A DNA stretch of 7,524 bases from CAIYYX01 sp035530135. GTDB taxonomy: Bacteria > Pseudomonadota > Gammaproteobacteria > Burkholderiales > Rhodocyclaceae. The position numbers were made by a program, and so were the translations under genes. Positions 1 to 5,829 of this stretch are shown here, piece by piece. The notes beneath the pieces were generated by a model. That model saw nothing but the letters and a program-made list of their open reading frames with translations, was not told the DNA's origin and searched no databases. Within the stretch, counting starts at the first letter, position 1; every line of letters starts with the position of its first letter. The stretch lies in NCBI GenBank assembly GCA_035530135.1, contig DATKVJ010000054.1, positions 1-7,524 on the forward strand, in the 5' to 3' direction.

Positions 1-154
1 CCGGCAGCATGCCGGCGGCGATCAGCAGCTCCTCCGGCGTGTAGGTGCACATCGTCGCCACCGCCTGGCCGCCGGTGCGCGCCTTCCAGGCGCGGGCGTA
101 GTCGTGGCGGTTCTCGTACCACGACTTGAACTGGTCAAACACTCCCTTGCCCAT
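1..154 (-). CDS. 2-hydroxyacyl-CoA dehydratase / benzoyl-CoA reductase family subunit (N-terminal fragment)
   Basis: Only the first 51 residues are in the window; the gene runs off the left edge. The start at 154 has a strong purine-rich Shine-Dalgarno (GGAGGAGAGGG, complement of 161-171). The peptide has a charged, aromatic-rich opening (FDQFKSWYENRHDYARAWK), then a Cys followed by a Pro-Glu-Glu-Leu-Leu-x-Ala-Ala-Gly stretch (Cys36 to Gly48). That pattern is typical of the N-terminus of HgdB/HgdC-type proteins, the iron-sulfur subunits of 2-hydroxyacyl-CoA dehydratases and ATP-dependent benzoyl-CoA reductases. In that family such a conserved Cys can ligate the [4Fe-4S] cluster. If correct, the protein is a cytoplasmic, oxygen-sensitive reductase or dehydratase component acting on an aryl- or hydroxyacyl-CoA. 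Which subunit and substrate cannot be told from 51 residues. The family call is fairly secure; benzoyl-CoA reductase is favoured only by context (divergent transporter, FNR box). Confidence 0.68.
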   Translation of the reverse strand, partial: MGKGVFDQFKSWYENRHDYARAWKARTGGQAVATMCTYTPEELLIAAGMLP

Positions 155-225
155 CGCTGCCCCTCTCCTCCATTGACGGCCCCATCGCCGCCGGCCACCC
201 GGTCGCAAACCCTCGGCCGCAAACC

Positions 226-241
226 GAATGATCGTTCATTC
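226..241. promoter_or_regulatory. TetR-like operator palindrome
   Basis: GAATGATCGTTCATTC is an inverted repeat with 14 of 16 positions symmetric (arms GAATGA and TCATTC). Length, symmetry and composition resemble operators of TetR-family repressors, many of which sense acyl-CoA or aromatic ligands. It lies about 70-85 bp upstream of the minus-strand dehydratase/reductase start, next to an AT-rich stretch (241-252) that could hold that gene's -10. A repressor bound here would fit control of the minus-strand gene. The regulator is not encoded in the window, so the assignment is inference. Confidence 0.4.
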
Positions 242-285
242 ATTTAAAAGTTATCACGACGCAATCGGGAAAACAATATCTCCGC

Positions 286-301
286 CGCCGAAAATTCGGC
301 G
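286..301. repeat. Short inverted repeat in divergent promoter region
   Basis: Seven-base arms CGCCGAA (286-292) and TTCGGCG (295-301) flank an AA. It is a possible protein-binding site or a small hairpin in a minus-strand leader. No family can be assigned. Confidence 0.35.
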
Positions 302-325
302 TATCGCCGGGGATTTGCCGTTCTC

Positions 326-339
326 TTGATTAAGATCAA
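326..339. promoter_or_regulatory. FNR/Anr-type box
   Basis: TTGAT-TAAG-ATCAA matches the FNR consensus TTGAT-N4-ATCAA at every defined position. FNR-family activators work at this site when oxygen is absent. For the plus-strand transporter operon, a site centred at 332.5 would predict a class II start near 372-374 with a -10 near 360-367, where TTTGAT (360-365) is found. For the minus strand it would predict a start near 291. A second, weaker half-matched site, TTGAT-TGGT-TGCAA, overlaps the region at 342-355. An FNR box fits a locus for anaerobic aromatic or acyl-CoA metabolism; in Azoarcus the FNR homologue AcpR is known to activate benzoate genes. Which direction it serves is not settled by sequence. 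Confidence 0.7.
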
Positions 340-561
340 TATTGATTGGTTGCAAATTGTTTGATCTCCATTTAACCTTCTTTCGGCGGTGCGATCGCCG
401 AACTCGGCCGGCGCCCGAGTCGACCGGGTAGACCAAGCCAGCCGTTCCCACGATACAATCGCCGGATTTGGCGGCATGGCGGCAGAAGCCGAAATGCCGG
501 GTATGACCGGATAAACAACGTCAGGACCCAAGCACGCAGGTCCCGGCGACGGAGACAAAAT

Positions 562-1431
562 ATGCTGCACTTCCTCGGCCTGCTGTTCGACGGACTGGCC
601 TACGGCACCCTGCTCTTCCTGATCTCGGTCGGGTTGTCGGTGACCCTCGGCCTGATGGGCTTCATCAATCTCGCGCACGGCGTCTTCGCCATGATCGGCG
701 GCTACCTGCTGGTGCTGTTGATGGGACGCTTCGGCATCGGCTTCATCGCCGCCCTGCCGATCATCTTCGTGCTGGTCGCGCTGGTCAGCCTGGTGCTGGA
801 GCGCACGCTCTATCGGCCGCTGTACAAGAGCACGCACCTCGATCAGGTGCTGCTCACGGTCGGGATCATTTTCGTCGCGGTCGCCGGCGCGACCTATTTC
901 TGGGGCCCGGGACAGCAGCCGATCAACATACCCGGCTGGATGGCCGGCCAGCTGCCCGTGGGCGGCCTCGATTTGTCGCGCTATCGCCTGTTCCTGATGG
1001 CGCTCGGTGCGGTCATCACCCTGGGGCTGGTGTTCGGCCTGGAGCGCACCCGTTTCGGCGCCAAGGTGCGGGCATCGGTCGAGCGGCCGCGTACCGCCGA
1101 GTCTATGGGCATCCCGGTCGAACGCGTGTTCCAGATCACCTTCGCCCTGGGCAGCGGCCTGGCCGGCCTGGGCGGCGCCCTCGGCGTCGAGGTGCTGGGG
1201 CTCGACCCCAATTTCCCGCTCAAGTATCTGGTCTATTTTCTGCTGATCGTCGTGGTCGGCGGCCCCGGCTCGATCATCGGCACCCTGAGCGCCGCCCTGC
1301 TCCTGGGTGTCGCCGACACCGCCGGCAAGTACTACATTCCCGAGACCGGCGCCTTCCTCATCTACGTGATGATGATCGTTCTGCTGCTGATATTTCCGCA
1401 TGGACTGATGGGGCGGAGAAAGGACATATGA
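562..1431 (+). CDS. livH: HAAT-family ABC transporter permease, LivH type
   Basis: The 289-residue length is normal for LivH. It is one of two inner-membrane subunits of a branched-chain-amino-acid-type ABC importer. It is a chain of hydrophobic helices starting at the N-terminus, with the LivH-typical segment LGLMGFINLAHGVFAMIGGY in the first 50 residues. A cytoplasmic coupling stretch (RASVERPRTAESMGIPVERV, about residues 170-190) corresponds to the helix that contacts the ATPase. The C-terminus ends in FPHGLMGRR, like the usual FPxGLFG ending. The start has GGAG at 551-554, seven bases upstream. The stop overlaps the livM start as ATGA, indicating translational coupling. The family also carries aromatic acids, amides and urea; substrate cannot be read from the permease. 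The divergent aromatic/acyl-CoA gene suggests an organic acid. The gene symbol is by family, not by demonstrated leucine transport. Confidence 0.93.
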   Translation: MLHFLGLLFDGLAYGTLLFLISVGLSVTLGLMGFINLAHGVFAMIGGYLLVLLMGRFGIGFIAALPIIFVLVALVSLVLERTLYRPLYKSTHLDQVLLTVGIIFVAVAGATYFWGPGQQPINIPGWMAGQLPVGGLDLSRYRLFLMALGAVITLGLVFGLERTRFGAKVRASVERPRTAESMGIPVERVFQITFALGSGLAGLGGALGVEVLGLDPNFPLKYLVYFLLIVVVGGPGSIIGTLSAALLLGVADTAGKYYIPETGAFLIYVMMIVLLLIFPHGLMGRRKDI

Positions 1432-2450
1432 AGACCCGCGAAAATCCCGGCACCGACCCGAAGCCCCACTATCTGCTGGCGCTCGCCGCCCGGGAACGCT
1501 GGAGCAGGTACGAGATCGCCTTCTGGCTGGCGCTGGTCGCGGTCTACTTTCTGCTGCCCGACTCGCTGATGCTCGCCGCGCAGATCCTGATCACCGGCCT
1601 GTTCGCGGTGTCGCTCGACCTGATTCTCGGCTACGCCGGCATCGTCACCCTGGGCCACGCGGTATTTTTCGGCCTGGGCGCCTACACCGCCGGACTGCTG
1701 ACGACGGTCGGCTACACCGAGCCGGTCTTTGGCCTCCTGGCAGCCGGCGCGGTCGCCGGCATTTTCGGCTACCTGACGAGCTTCCTGGTATTGCGCGGCC
1801 GGGATCTGTCGCGCCTGATGATCACCCTGGGCATAGGCCTGCTGCTCCATGAAGCCGCGAACCAGGCCACGGACCTGACCGGCGGCGTCGATGGGCTGCA
1901 GGGCATGGTGGCCGGCAAGGTGCTGGGGCTGTTCAACTTCGACCTGTACGGCAAGACGGCCTACCTCTACGTGCTGGTCGTCTGCTTTCTGATCTTTGCG
2001 GTGGTCCGCGCCCTGATGACCGCCCCCTACGGCCTGTCGCTGCGCAGCATCCGCGAGAACCAGCAGCGCGCGGTGGCGATCGGCATCCCGATTCGCGCGC
2101 GGCTGACCAACATCTACACCTTCGCGGCGGTGATCGCCGGCATCAGCGGCGCGCTGCTGACCCAGACCACGCAGTTCGTCGCGCTCGACGTCTTCAGCTT
2201 CCAGAGATCGGCCGATTTGCTGATCATCCTGCTGGTCGGCGGCACCGCCACCCTGTACGGCGGCTTCGTCGGCGCCGCAGTCTTCCTGCTCGCGCAGAAC
2301 TGGCTGTCCACCCTCAACGCCCAATACTGGCTGTTTTGGCTCGGCATCCTGCTGATCGTCACCACCCGTTATATGCGCGGCGGCGTCTTGGGCGGCTTGA
2401 AGAGTCTGCTGCATCGCCTCTCGCGCCGCCGGCAGGGAGCCCAGGCATGA
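1428..2450 (+). CDS. livM: HAAT-family ABC transporter permease, LivM type
   Basis: This 340-residue protein is the second membrane subunit, partner of LivH. It has a hydrophilic N-terminal tail of about 30 residues before the first helix. The LivM hallmark SLDLILGYAGIVTLGHAVFFGLGAY follows at about residues 63-87. The coupling region SLRSIRENQQRAVAIGI is near residue 204, and the last helices precede a basic tail (LSRRRQ). The start at 1428 overlaps the livH stop by four bases; GGAG (1415-1418) and AAAGGA (1419-1424) precede it. The stop overlaps the livG start, again as ATGA. With LivH it forms the membrane pore through which a substrate handed over by a periplasmic binding protein would pass. 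Nothing looks truncated or shifted. Confidence 0.93.
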   Translation: MKTRENPGTDPKPHYLLALAARERWSRYEIAFWLALVAVYFLLPDSLMLAAQILITGLFAVSLDLILGYAGIVTLGHAVFFGLGAYTAGLLTTVGYTEPVFGLLAAGAVAGIFGYLTSFLVLRGRDLSRLMITLGIGLLLHEAANQATDLTGGVDGLQGMVAGKVLGLFNFDLYGKTAYLYVLVVCFLIFAVVRALMTAPYGLSLRSIRENQQRAVAIGIPIRARLTNIYTFAAVIAGISGALLTQTTQFVALDVFSFQRSADLLIILLVGGTATLYGGFVGAAVFLLAQNWLSTLNAQYWLFWLGILLIVTTRYMRGGVLGGLKSLLHRLSRRRQGAQA

Positions 2451-3208
2451 ACCCGGTGCTGAAAACGACGGACCTGTGCAAGTCCTTCGGCGGCCTGAAG
2501 GTCACCCAGAACCTCAATCTGTCGCTGGAGGCGGGCGCCCGGCACGCCCTGATCGGCCCGAACGGCGCCGGCAAGACGACGCTGATCAACCAGCTGACCG
2601 GCGTGCTGCGCTCCTCCTCCGGCTCCATCTGGCTCGACGGCGAAGACATCACCGCGCTGCCGCCCTACAAGCGGGTCAGGCGCGGCCTGGCGCGGACCTT
2701 CCAGATCAATTCCCTGTTCCCGCACCTGAGCCCCCTGGAAGCCGTGACCGCGACGATCTGCGAGCGCGACCAGGAGAAACTGAGCCTGCTCGACCGGCGC
2801 TTCTTCCGCCTCACCCGCCGCAGCAAGGAGATCGACGAGGCCTACGCCCTGCTCGAACGCCTCAACCTGGCCAAGGACTGCCAGCGCCAGACGCGGGAGC
2901 TCGCCTACGGCAAGCAGCGCCTGCTGGAGATGGCGCTGGCGCTGGCGGTGCGGCCCAAGGTGCTGCTGCTCGACGAGCCCGCGGCCGGCGTGCCCGAGGG
3001 GGAGAGCGACGAGCTGCTGGCGGTGCTCGCGGAACTGCCGCAGGAGATCAGCATTCTCCTGATCGAGCACGACATGTCGCTGGTCTTCCGCTTCGCGCAG
3101 CGGATCACGGTGCTGGTCAGCGGCGCGGAACTGGTGTCGGGGACGCCGGCCGAGATCGCCGCGGACCCGCGCGTCCAAGAAGTCTATCTAGGCAAACACC
3201 ATGTCTGA
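2447..3208 (+). CDS. livG: HAAT-family ABC transporter ATP-binding protein, LivG type
   Basis: This 253-residue cytoplasmic ATPase powers the LivHM permease. It has a Walker A GPNGAGKTT (37-45), a Q-loop Gln86 in ARTFQINSLF, and a signature-like ELAYGKQR (151-158), the LivG variant of LSGGQ. Walker B VLLLDEP is at 172-178 and the H-loop is IEHDMS with His208. The insert between Q-loop and signature (about 106-130) is typical of LivG compared with LivF. The start at 2447 is chosen because AGGGAG (2434-2439) precedes it, it makes the operon's ATGA overlap, and it begins exactly at the conserved domain. A longer in-frame start at 2336 would lie inside livM and add unlike sequence. It overlaps livF by eight bases. 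Confidence 0.94.
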   Translation: MNPVLKTTDLCKSFGGLKVTQNLNLSLEAGARHALIGPNGAGKTTLINQLTGVLRSSSGSIWLDGEDITALPPYKRVRRGLARTFQINSLFPHLSPLEAVTATICERDQEKLSLLDRRFFRLTRRSKEIDEAYALLERLNLAKDCQRQTRELAYGKQRLLEMALALAVRPKVLLLDEPAAGVPEGESDELLAVLAELPQEISILLIEHDMSLVFRFAQRITVLVSGAELVSGTPAEIAADPRVQEVYLGKHHV

Positions 3209-3908
3209 GATGCTCACCGTAGAAAACCTCTTCGCCGGTTACGGCGAAGCCATCGTCCTGGACGCCTGCTCGTTCTCGATGCAAGATGGCGAGAGCCTGG
3301 CGCTGCTGGGGCGCAACGGCGTCGGCAAAAGCACCTTGCTGCTGACCCTGATGGGCCACACCCGGGTGCAGCGCGGCTCGCTCCACTGCTTCGGCCGGAA
3401 CCTGGCCGAGATCCCCACCCATCAGCGTCCCAGCATCGGTCTGGGTTGGGTACCCCAGGAGCGGGAGATATTCGCGTCGCTGACGGTGGAGGAAAACCTG
3501 ATGGTCACCTCCCGTCCGGGGAAATGGGACCTGCCGCGCGTCTATGCGCTGTTCCCGCGCCTCAAGGAGCGGCGCAAGAACTGGGGCAACGAGCTGTCCG
3601 GGGGCGAGCAGCAGATGCTCGCGATCGCCCGCGCGCTGATGCTCAATCCCCGGCTGTTGCTGCTGGACGAACCGCTGGAAGGACTCGCGCCGGTGATCGT
3701 CGATGAGCTGTGCGCGGCGATCGCGCACATGGTCAAGCAAGAGGGCCAGGCGCTGATCCTGGTCGAGCAGCACGTCGAGCAGGCCCTGCGCCTGACCGAT
3801 CGCTGCCTGGTACTGGAGCGCGGCAGCGTCGTGCATAGCGCCGAGAGCGGAATTCAGCTCCAGGATCTCTCCCTTCTCGACAAGTGGGTCGGGGTACGCC
3901 TGCACTGA
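3201..3908 (+). CDS. livF: HAAT-family ABC transporter ATP-binding protein, LivF type
   Basis: This 235-residue protein is the second ATPase, forming a heterodimer with LivG. The ABC motifs are complete: Walker A GRNGVGKST (37-45), Q-loop Gln86 in WVPQEREIF, signature LSGGEQQ (132-138), Walker B LLLLDEP (152-158) and H-loop VEQHV with His191. The run SLTVEENL after the Q-loop and DEPLEGLAPVIV after Walker B are hallmarks of LivF. The start lies within the end of livG (8-bp overlap) and has only a weak ribosome site, so it is probably translated by coupling. The gene ends 26 bp before the next one with no terminator between, so the operon continues. Confidence 0.94.
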   Translation: MSEMLTVENLFAGYGEAIVLDACSFSMQDGESLALLGRNGVGKSTLLLTLMGHTRVQRGSLHCFGRNLAEIPTHQRPSIGLGWVPQEREIFASLTVEENLMVTSRPGKWDLPRVYALFPRLKERRKNWGNELSGGEQQMLAIARALMLNPRLLLLDEPLEGLAPVIVDELCAAIAHMVKQEGQALILVEQHVEQALRLTDRCLVLERGSVVHSAESGIQLQDLSLLDKWVGVRLH

Positions 3909-3934
3909 ACTCCTGAAGCATCGACGGACCCAGA

Positions 3935-4822
3935 ATGACCGGCACTCCCCCATCTAGGCTCTGGCTGTCGGTCACGCCCGGCCTGTTCGTCCTGCTCTGG
4001 AGCAGCGGCTTCATCGGCGCCAAGCTCGGGCTGCCCTACGCGGAGCCGCTGACTTTTCTGCTCGCGCGCTTCGCCGCCGTCATCGTGCTGCTGCTGACCG
4101 CGGCGATCATCCTGCGCCGGCCCTGGCCGCACCGCCCGATACTCTGGTTCCACATCGCCGTCGCCGGCATCCTGCTGCACGGCGGCTATCTCTCGGGAGT
4201 CTTTCTCGCCATCCACACCGGCATGCCCGCGGGAATCGTGTCGGTGATCGTCGGCATCCAGCCGCTGCTCACCGCTCTGGTGAGCGCCAAGATGCTCGGC
4301 GAGCGGGTCAGCTCCCGGCAGTGGTCGGGACTGGTGCTGGGCTTCGGCGGCGTCGTCCTGGTGGTGTTCGAGAAGCTCGGACTGTCCGGCGCCAGCGGCG
4401 CCGGGCTGGCTTTCTCCGCGCTCGCCCTGGTCAGCATCACCCTCGGGACGGTCTACCAGAAGCGCTTCTGCGCCGAGCTCGACCTGTGGAGCGGCTCGGT
4501 GATCCAGTTCATCGCCGCCAGCCTGGTGCTGCTGCCCTTCGCGCTGGCCTTCGAGACCATGCGCATCCACTGGAGCGGCCAGTTCGTGTTCGCCCTGGCC
4601 TGGCTCATCTTCGTCCTCTCCCTGGGCGCCATCTCGCTGCTGCATCTCTTGATCAGACGCGGCGCGGCGACCCGGCTGTCGGCCCTGTTCTATCTCACCC
4701 CGCCATGCACGGCGCTGCTCGCCTTCTTGGTCTTCGGCGAGAGGCTCTCCCCGCTCTCGCTGGCCGGCATGGCGCTCGCCGGCGCCGGCGTGGCGATCGC
4801 GGTGCGCCCCGCGCGTCAATAA
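3935..4822 (+). CDS. DMT-superfamily (EamA-type) transporter
   Basis: This 295-residue, very hydrophobic protein has the expected size and two-fold layout of EamA/RhaT drug/metabolite transporters: about ten helices in two repeats. The first repeat opens with LFVLLWSSGFIGAKLGLPYAE, matching the family's LW-x-S-x-F-x-x-x-K pattern. The second repeat begins near residue 150 and ends with the characteristic FGERLSPLSLAGMALAGAGVAIA. Such proteins sit in the inner membrane and usually export, sometimes import, amino acids or other small metabolites by secondary transport. The substrate is unknown. It follows livF by 26 bp on the same strand with similar codon use and no terminator between, so it is probably the operon's last gene. 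A role in releasing a by-product or aiding uptake of the same compound is possible, but is inference. The ribosome site (CGGA, 3925-3928 region) is weak. Confidence 0.88.
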   Translation: MTGTPPSRLWLSVTPGLFVLLWSSGFIGAKLGLPYAEPLTFLLARFAAVIVLLLTAAIILRRPWPHRPILWFHIAVAGILLHGGYLSGVFLAIHTGMPAGIVSVIVGIQPLLTALVSAKMLGERVSSRQWSGLVLGFGGVVLVVFEKLGLSGASGAGLAFSALALVSITLGTVYQKRFCAELDLWSGSVIQFIAASLVLLPFALAFETMRIHWSGQFVFALAWLIFVLSLGAISLLHLLIRRGAATRLSALFYLTPPCTALLAFLVFGERLSPLSLAGMALAGAGVAIAVRPARQ

Positions 4823-5066
4823 AACCCGGGCAACCCATCCCCGTTGGACATACCCGGTTGCGGTGGGTATGCTGTAGTACTTTGGTCTGATCAGGCCGGG
4901 CACCTGATCGAGGAGCTTGGGCGGGGGCTGCGGGTGCAGACGGAGGCGAGGATGTCGGCGTATAACCAGACACACCGAAGGCACCTCGCCGCTCCGGAGG
5001 ACATGGCGAGGAGTTATGCGCCAAACCCGTTTTCCGGATTAGACACCTTTTGACGTACACATCACG
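4823..5066. other. Noncoding stretch between operon and cassette
   Basis: These 244 bp separate the EamA gene from the cassette boundary. Apart from the hairpin at 4849-4871, I see only a 33-codon frame at 4952-5053 (plus strand, ATG preceded by GGAGG at 4942-4946) with no recognisable family. It is too short to trust. I found no convincing attC upstream of 5066: no RYYYAAC box plus paired stem was seen. No integron integrase reading frame is present either. A small stem TGGCG/CGCCA occurs at 5004-5023. Whether the end of this stretch is a degenerate attI or simply a secondary target site cannot be decided by eye. Confidence 0.4.
4849..4871 (+). terminator. Hairpin after the transporter operon, possible weak terminator
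   Basis: CATACCC (4849-4855) and GGGTATG (4865-4871) form a perfect 7-bp stem with a 9-base loop, starting 27 bases after the EamA stop. Its place suits transcription end, but no T-run follows, so intrinsic termination would be inefficient. It may instead only protect the 3' end of the transcript. Confidence 0.25.
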
Positions 5067-5077
5067 TTGGGCATCAC

Positions 5078-5083
5078 AGGAGG
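5078..5083 (+). promoter_or_regulatory. Ribosome binding site of cassette gene
   Basis: AGGAGG lies four bases before the ATG at 5088. It decides the start in favour of 5088 over the in-frame TTG at 5067, which coincides with the cassette recombination point. The cassette thus brings its own ribosome site, as many do, while its promoter is not evident. Confidence 0.75.
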
Positions 5084-5087
5084 CCGC

Positions 5088-5654
5088 ATGGTAATCGAGT
5101 ACCTCACCGCCATCCTTGCATTCATTACGGCCGTCTACGCCTATTTGACGCACCGCATGGCGAAGGCGAGCGAAGCGTCAGTGGAGGCAATGCGCGATCA
5201 ATCAGAAGCCATGTCGCGTCCCTACGTTACCGTTGCACCATTCATTCGGCCCCATACGACGCTCCTCTATCTTCGCGTGAAAAATGCCGGAAGAATGGGA
5301 GCGCAAAATCTCCGTCTCAGCCTTAATCGTGACTTTTTCCAGTTTGGTGAGAAAAATCGTGCAGAGAATAATCTCCGAACCAAGAGCGCGTTCTCAACGC
5401 CTATCGATAGTCTCCCTCCCGGAGCCGACCTTATCTTTTCTCTCGGTCCGGGCTCGGTCATTTTTGGCGAGAACGCAGGCCCCGCCGTTTGCCCTACGCA
5501 GTTCAACGTCACAGCTACCTATGAGTTTTTCGGAAAAGAGGTCGTCGAAGTGAACCGAATTGATCTCAGGCCGTACATTGGTACCGAAGGCGAGCGCGAC
5601 CCAATTGTCGAGGAGCTTGAGCGAATCAGGGGAGTCATGGAGAAGAAAACGTGA
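5088..5654 (+). CDS. Integron-cassette hypothetical protein with N-terminal membrane anchor
   Basis: The 188-residue protein has no function I can recognise. Residues about 5-20 (YLTAILAFITAVYAYL) form one hydrophobic helix. A polar helical stretch rich in Ala, Ser and Glu follows (24-43). From SRPYVTV (43-49) onward the pattern of alternating hydrophobic residues, VKNAGRMGAQNL (64-75) and later FNVTATYEFFGKEVVEVNRIDL suggests a beta-sandwich domain. A charged C-terminal helix (EELERIRGVMEKK) ends it. Membrane-anchored proteins of this plan, with an RPYV strand after a single helix and a short linker, occur widely as hypothetical proteins; that recollection is general, not a database result. 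It probably sits in the inner membrane with a small soluble domain; which side is unclear. Many codons end in A or T, unlike the neighbours, and the gene is enclosed by cassette boundaries. Real gene: confident; function: unknown. Confidence 0.8.
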   Translation: MVIEYLTAILAFITAVYAYLTHRMAKASEASVEAMRDQSEAMSRPYVTVAPFIRPHTTLLYLRVKNAGRMGAQNLRLSLNRDFFQFGEKNRAENNLRTKSAFSTPIDSLPPGADLIFSLGPGSVIFGENAGPAVCPTQFNVTATYEFFGKEVVEVNRIDLRPYIGTEGERDPIVEELERIRGVMEKKT

Positions 5655-5655
5655 T

Positions 5656-5721
5656 GCCCAACCCGGCAGTCAACACGGACGCTGCGCGATAAGGCAGCGC
5701 AGCGCCGGTTACTTCTACGTT
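5656..5721 (+). other. attC recombination site
   Basis: In order: R'' GCCCAAC (5656-5662); L'' CAAC (5671-5674); a stem arm GG-A-CGCTGCGC (5677-5687); a 9-base loop GATAAGGCA (5688-5696); a stem arm GCGCAGCGCC (5697-5706); L' GGTT (5707-5710); and the R' core GTT (5719-5721). The 8-bp stem CGCTGCGC/GCGCAGCG is perfect, and pairing continues past A5679 and A5675. Those two unpaired adenines are extrahelical bases on the same arm, the feature that sets strand choice by the integron integrase. The base after GTT is GAAG, not RRRY, so the site's native right neighbour has been replaced, apparently by the insertion sequence that follows. Confidence 0.83.
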
Positions 5722-5829
5722 GAAGCTGTAGAAAAACGCCATTTCACGCGGCGACGGCCGCCCCACACGGCGTGGATTACTCCGCGCCATTTGTCATTTC
5801 ACCACCCGATTTTGATTTCGCCGTGCCGA

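Larger units (their letters stand above)
155..561. promoter_or_regulatory. Divergent intergenic regulatory region
   Basis: This is a 407-bp gap between two divergent starts. Bases 226-380 are clearly AT-rich against the GC-rich genes on either side, as expected for a two-way promoter region. It holds a TetR-like palindrome (226-241), an inverted repeat CGCCGAA-AA-TTCGGCG (286-301), a perfect FNR box (326-339), an overlapping palindrome ATCAATATTGAT (335-346) and another TTGAT half-site (361-365). A candidate plus-strand -10 is TTTGAT at 360-365, placed about where an FNR class II promoter would need it. A second possible -10 is TACAAT at 454-459, but its only -35 candidate (TAGACC, 429-434) is at a poor 19-bp spacing. 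No protein-coding gene in it is credible. Exact transcription starts cannot be fixed from sequence. Confidence 0.6.
5067..5719 (+). mobile_element. Integron gene cassette (single, no integrase in window)
   Basis: A 653-bp unit is bounded by crossover points G|TT at 5066/5067 and 5719/5720. The left core GTTGGGC (5066-5072) fits GTTRRRY. The right end carries an attC with R'' GCCCAAC (5656-5662). On circularisation the R' box would become GTTGGGC, the exact reverse complement of R''. Inside is one plus-strand gene that nearly fills the unit, starting 21 bases after the left boundary and stopping one base before R''. This is the standard layout of an integron cassette. Its base and codon use, with many A/T third positions, differ plainly from the GC-rich operon, consistent with transfer. 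A cassette away from any integrase gene is known as a SALIN (single attC lacking integrase). Confidence 0.82.

Noticed and set aside
155..561. MbdR-type operator (ATAC-N10-GTAT) or BzdR-type TGCA repeats
   Set aside because: Only isolated half-sites occur (GTAT at 301-304, ATAC near 453, one TGCA at 351-354); spacing does not fit.
244..1401. Long minus-strand open frame (385 codons) opposite livH
   Set aside because: It lies antisense to a clear permease gene. Its composition (runs of Gln, His, Asp, Glu, Ala) is what the complement of hydrophobic GC-rich codons gives.
1362..2414. Long minus-strand open frame (350 codons) opposite livM
   Set aside because: Same cause: the mirror of a membrane-protein gene, with no recognisable domain.
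2336..2446. Extended N-terminus for livG
   Set aside because: The extra 37 residues are an out-of-frame reading of livM with no family match; the ATG at 2447 has a ribosome site and the operon's ATGA overlap.
3854..4984. Long minus-strand open frame (376 codons) opposite the EamA gene
   Set aside because: Low-complexity Gln/Glu/His-rich product antisense to a well-supported transporter; no ribosome site.
4844..5053. 69-codon plus-strand frame from a TTG, or 33 codons from the ATG at 4952
   Set aside because: No ribosome site for the TTG and it crosses the hairpin. The ATG version has a fair ribosome site but is short and unlike any family I know.
4990..5066. Possible upstream attC or attI before the cassette
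   Set aside because: No RYYYAAC box with a matching stem could be found, and the bases before 5066 resemble the end of the downstream attC only weakly. I cannot support a site.
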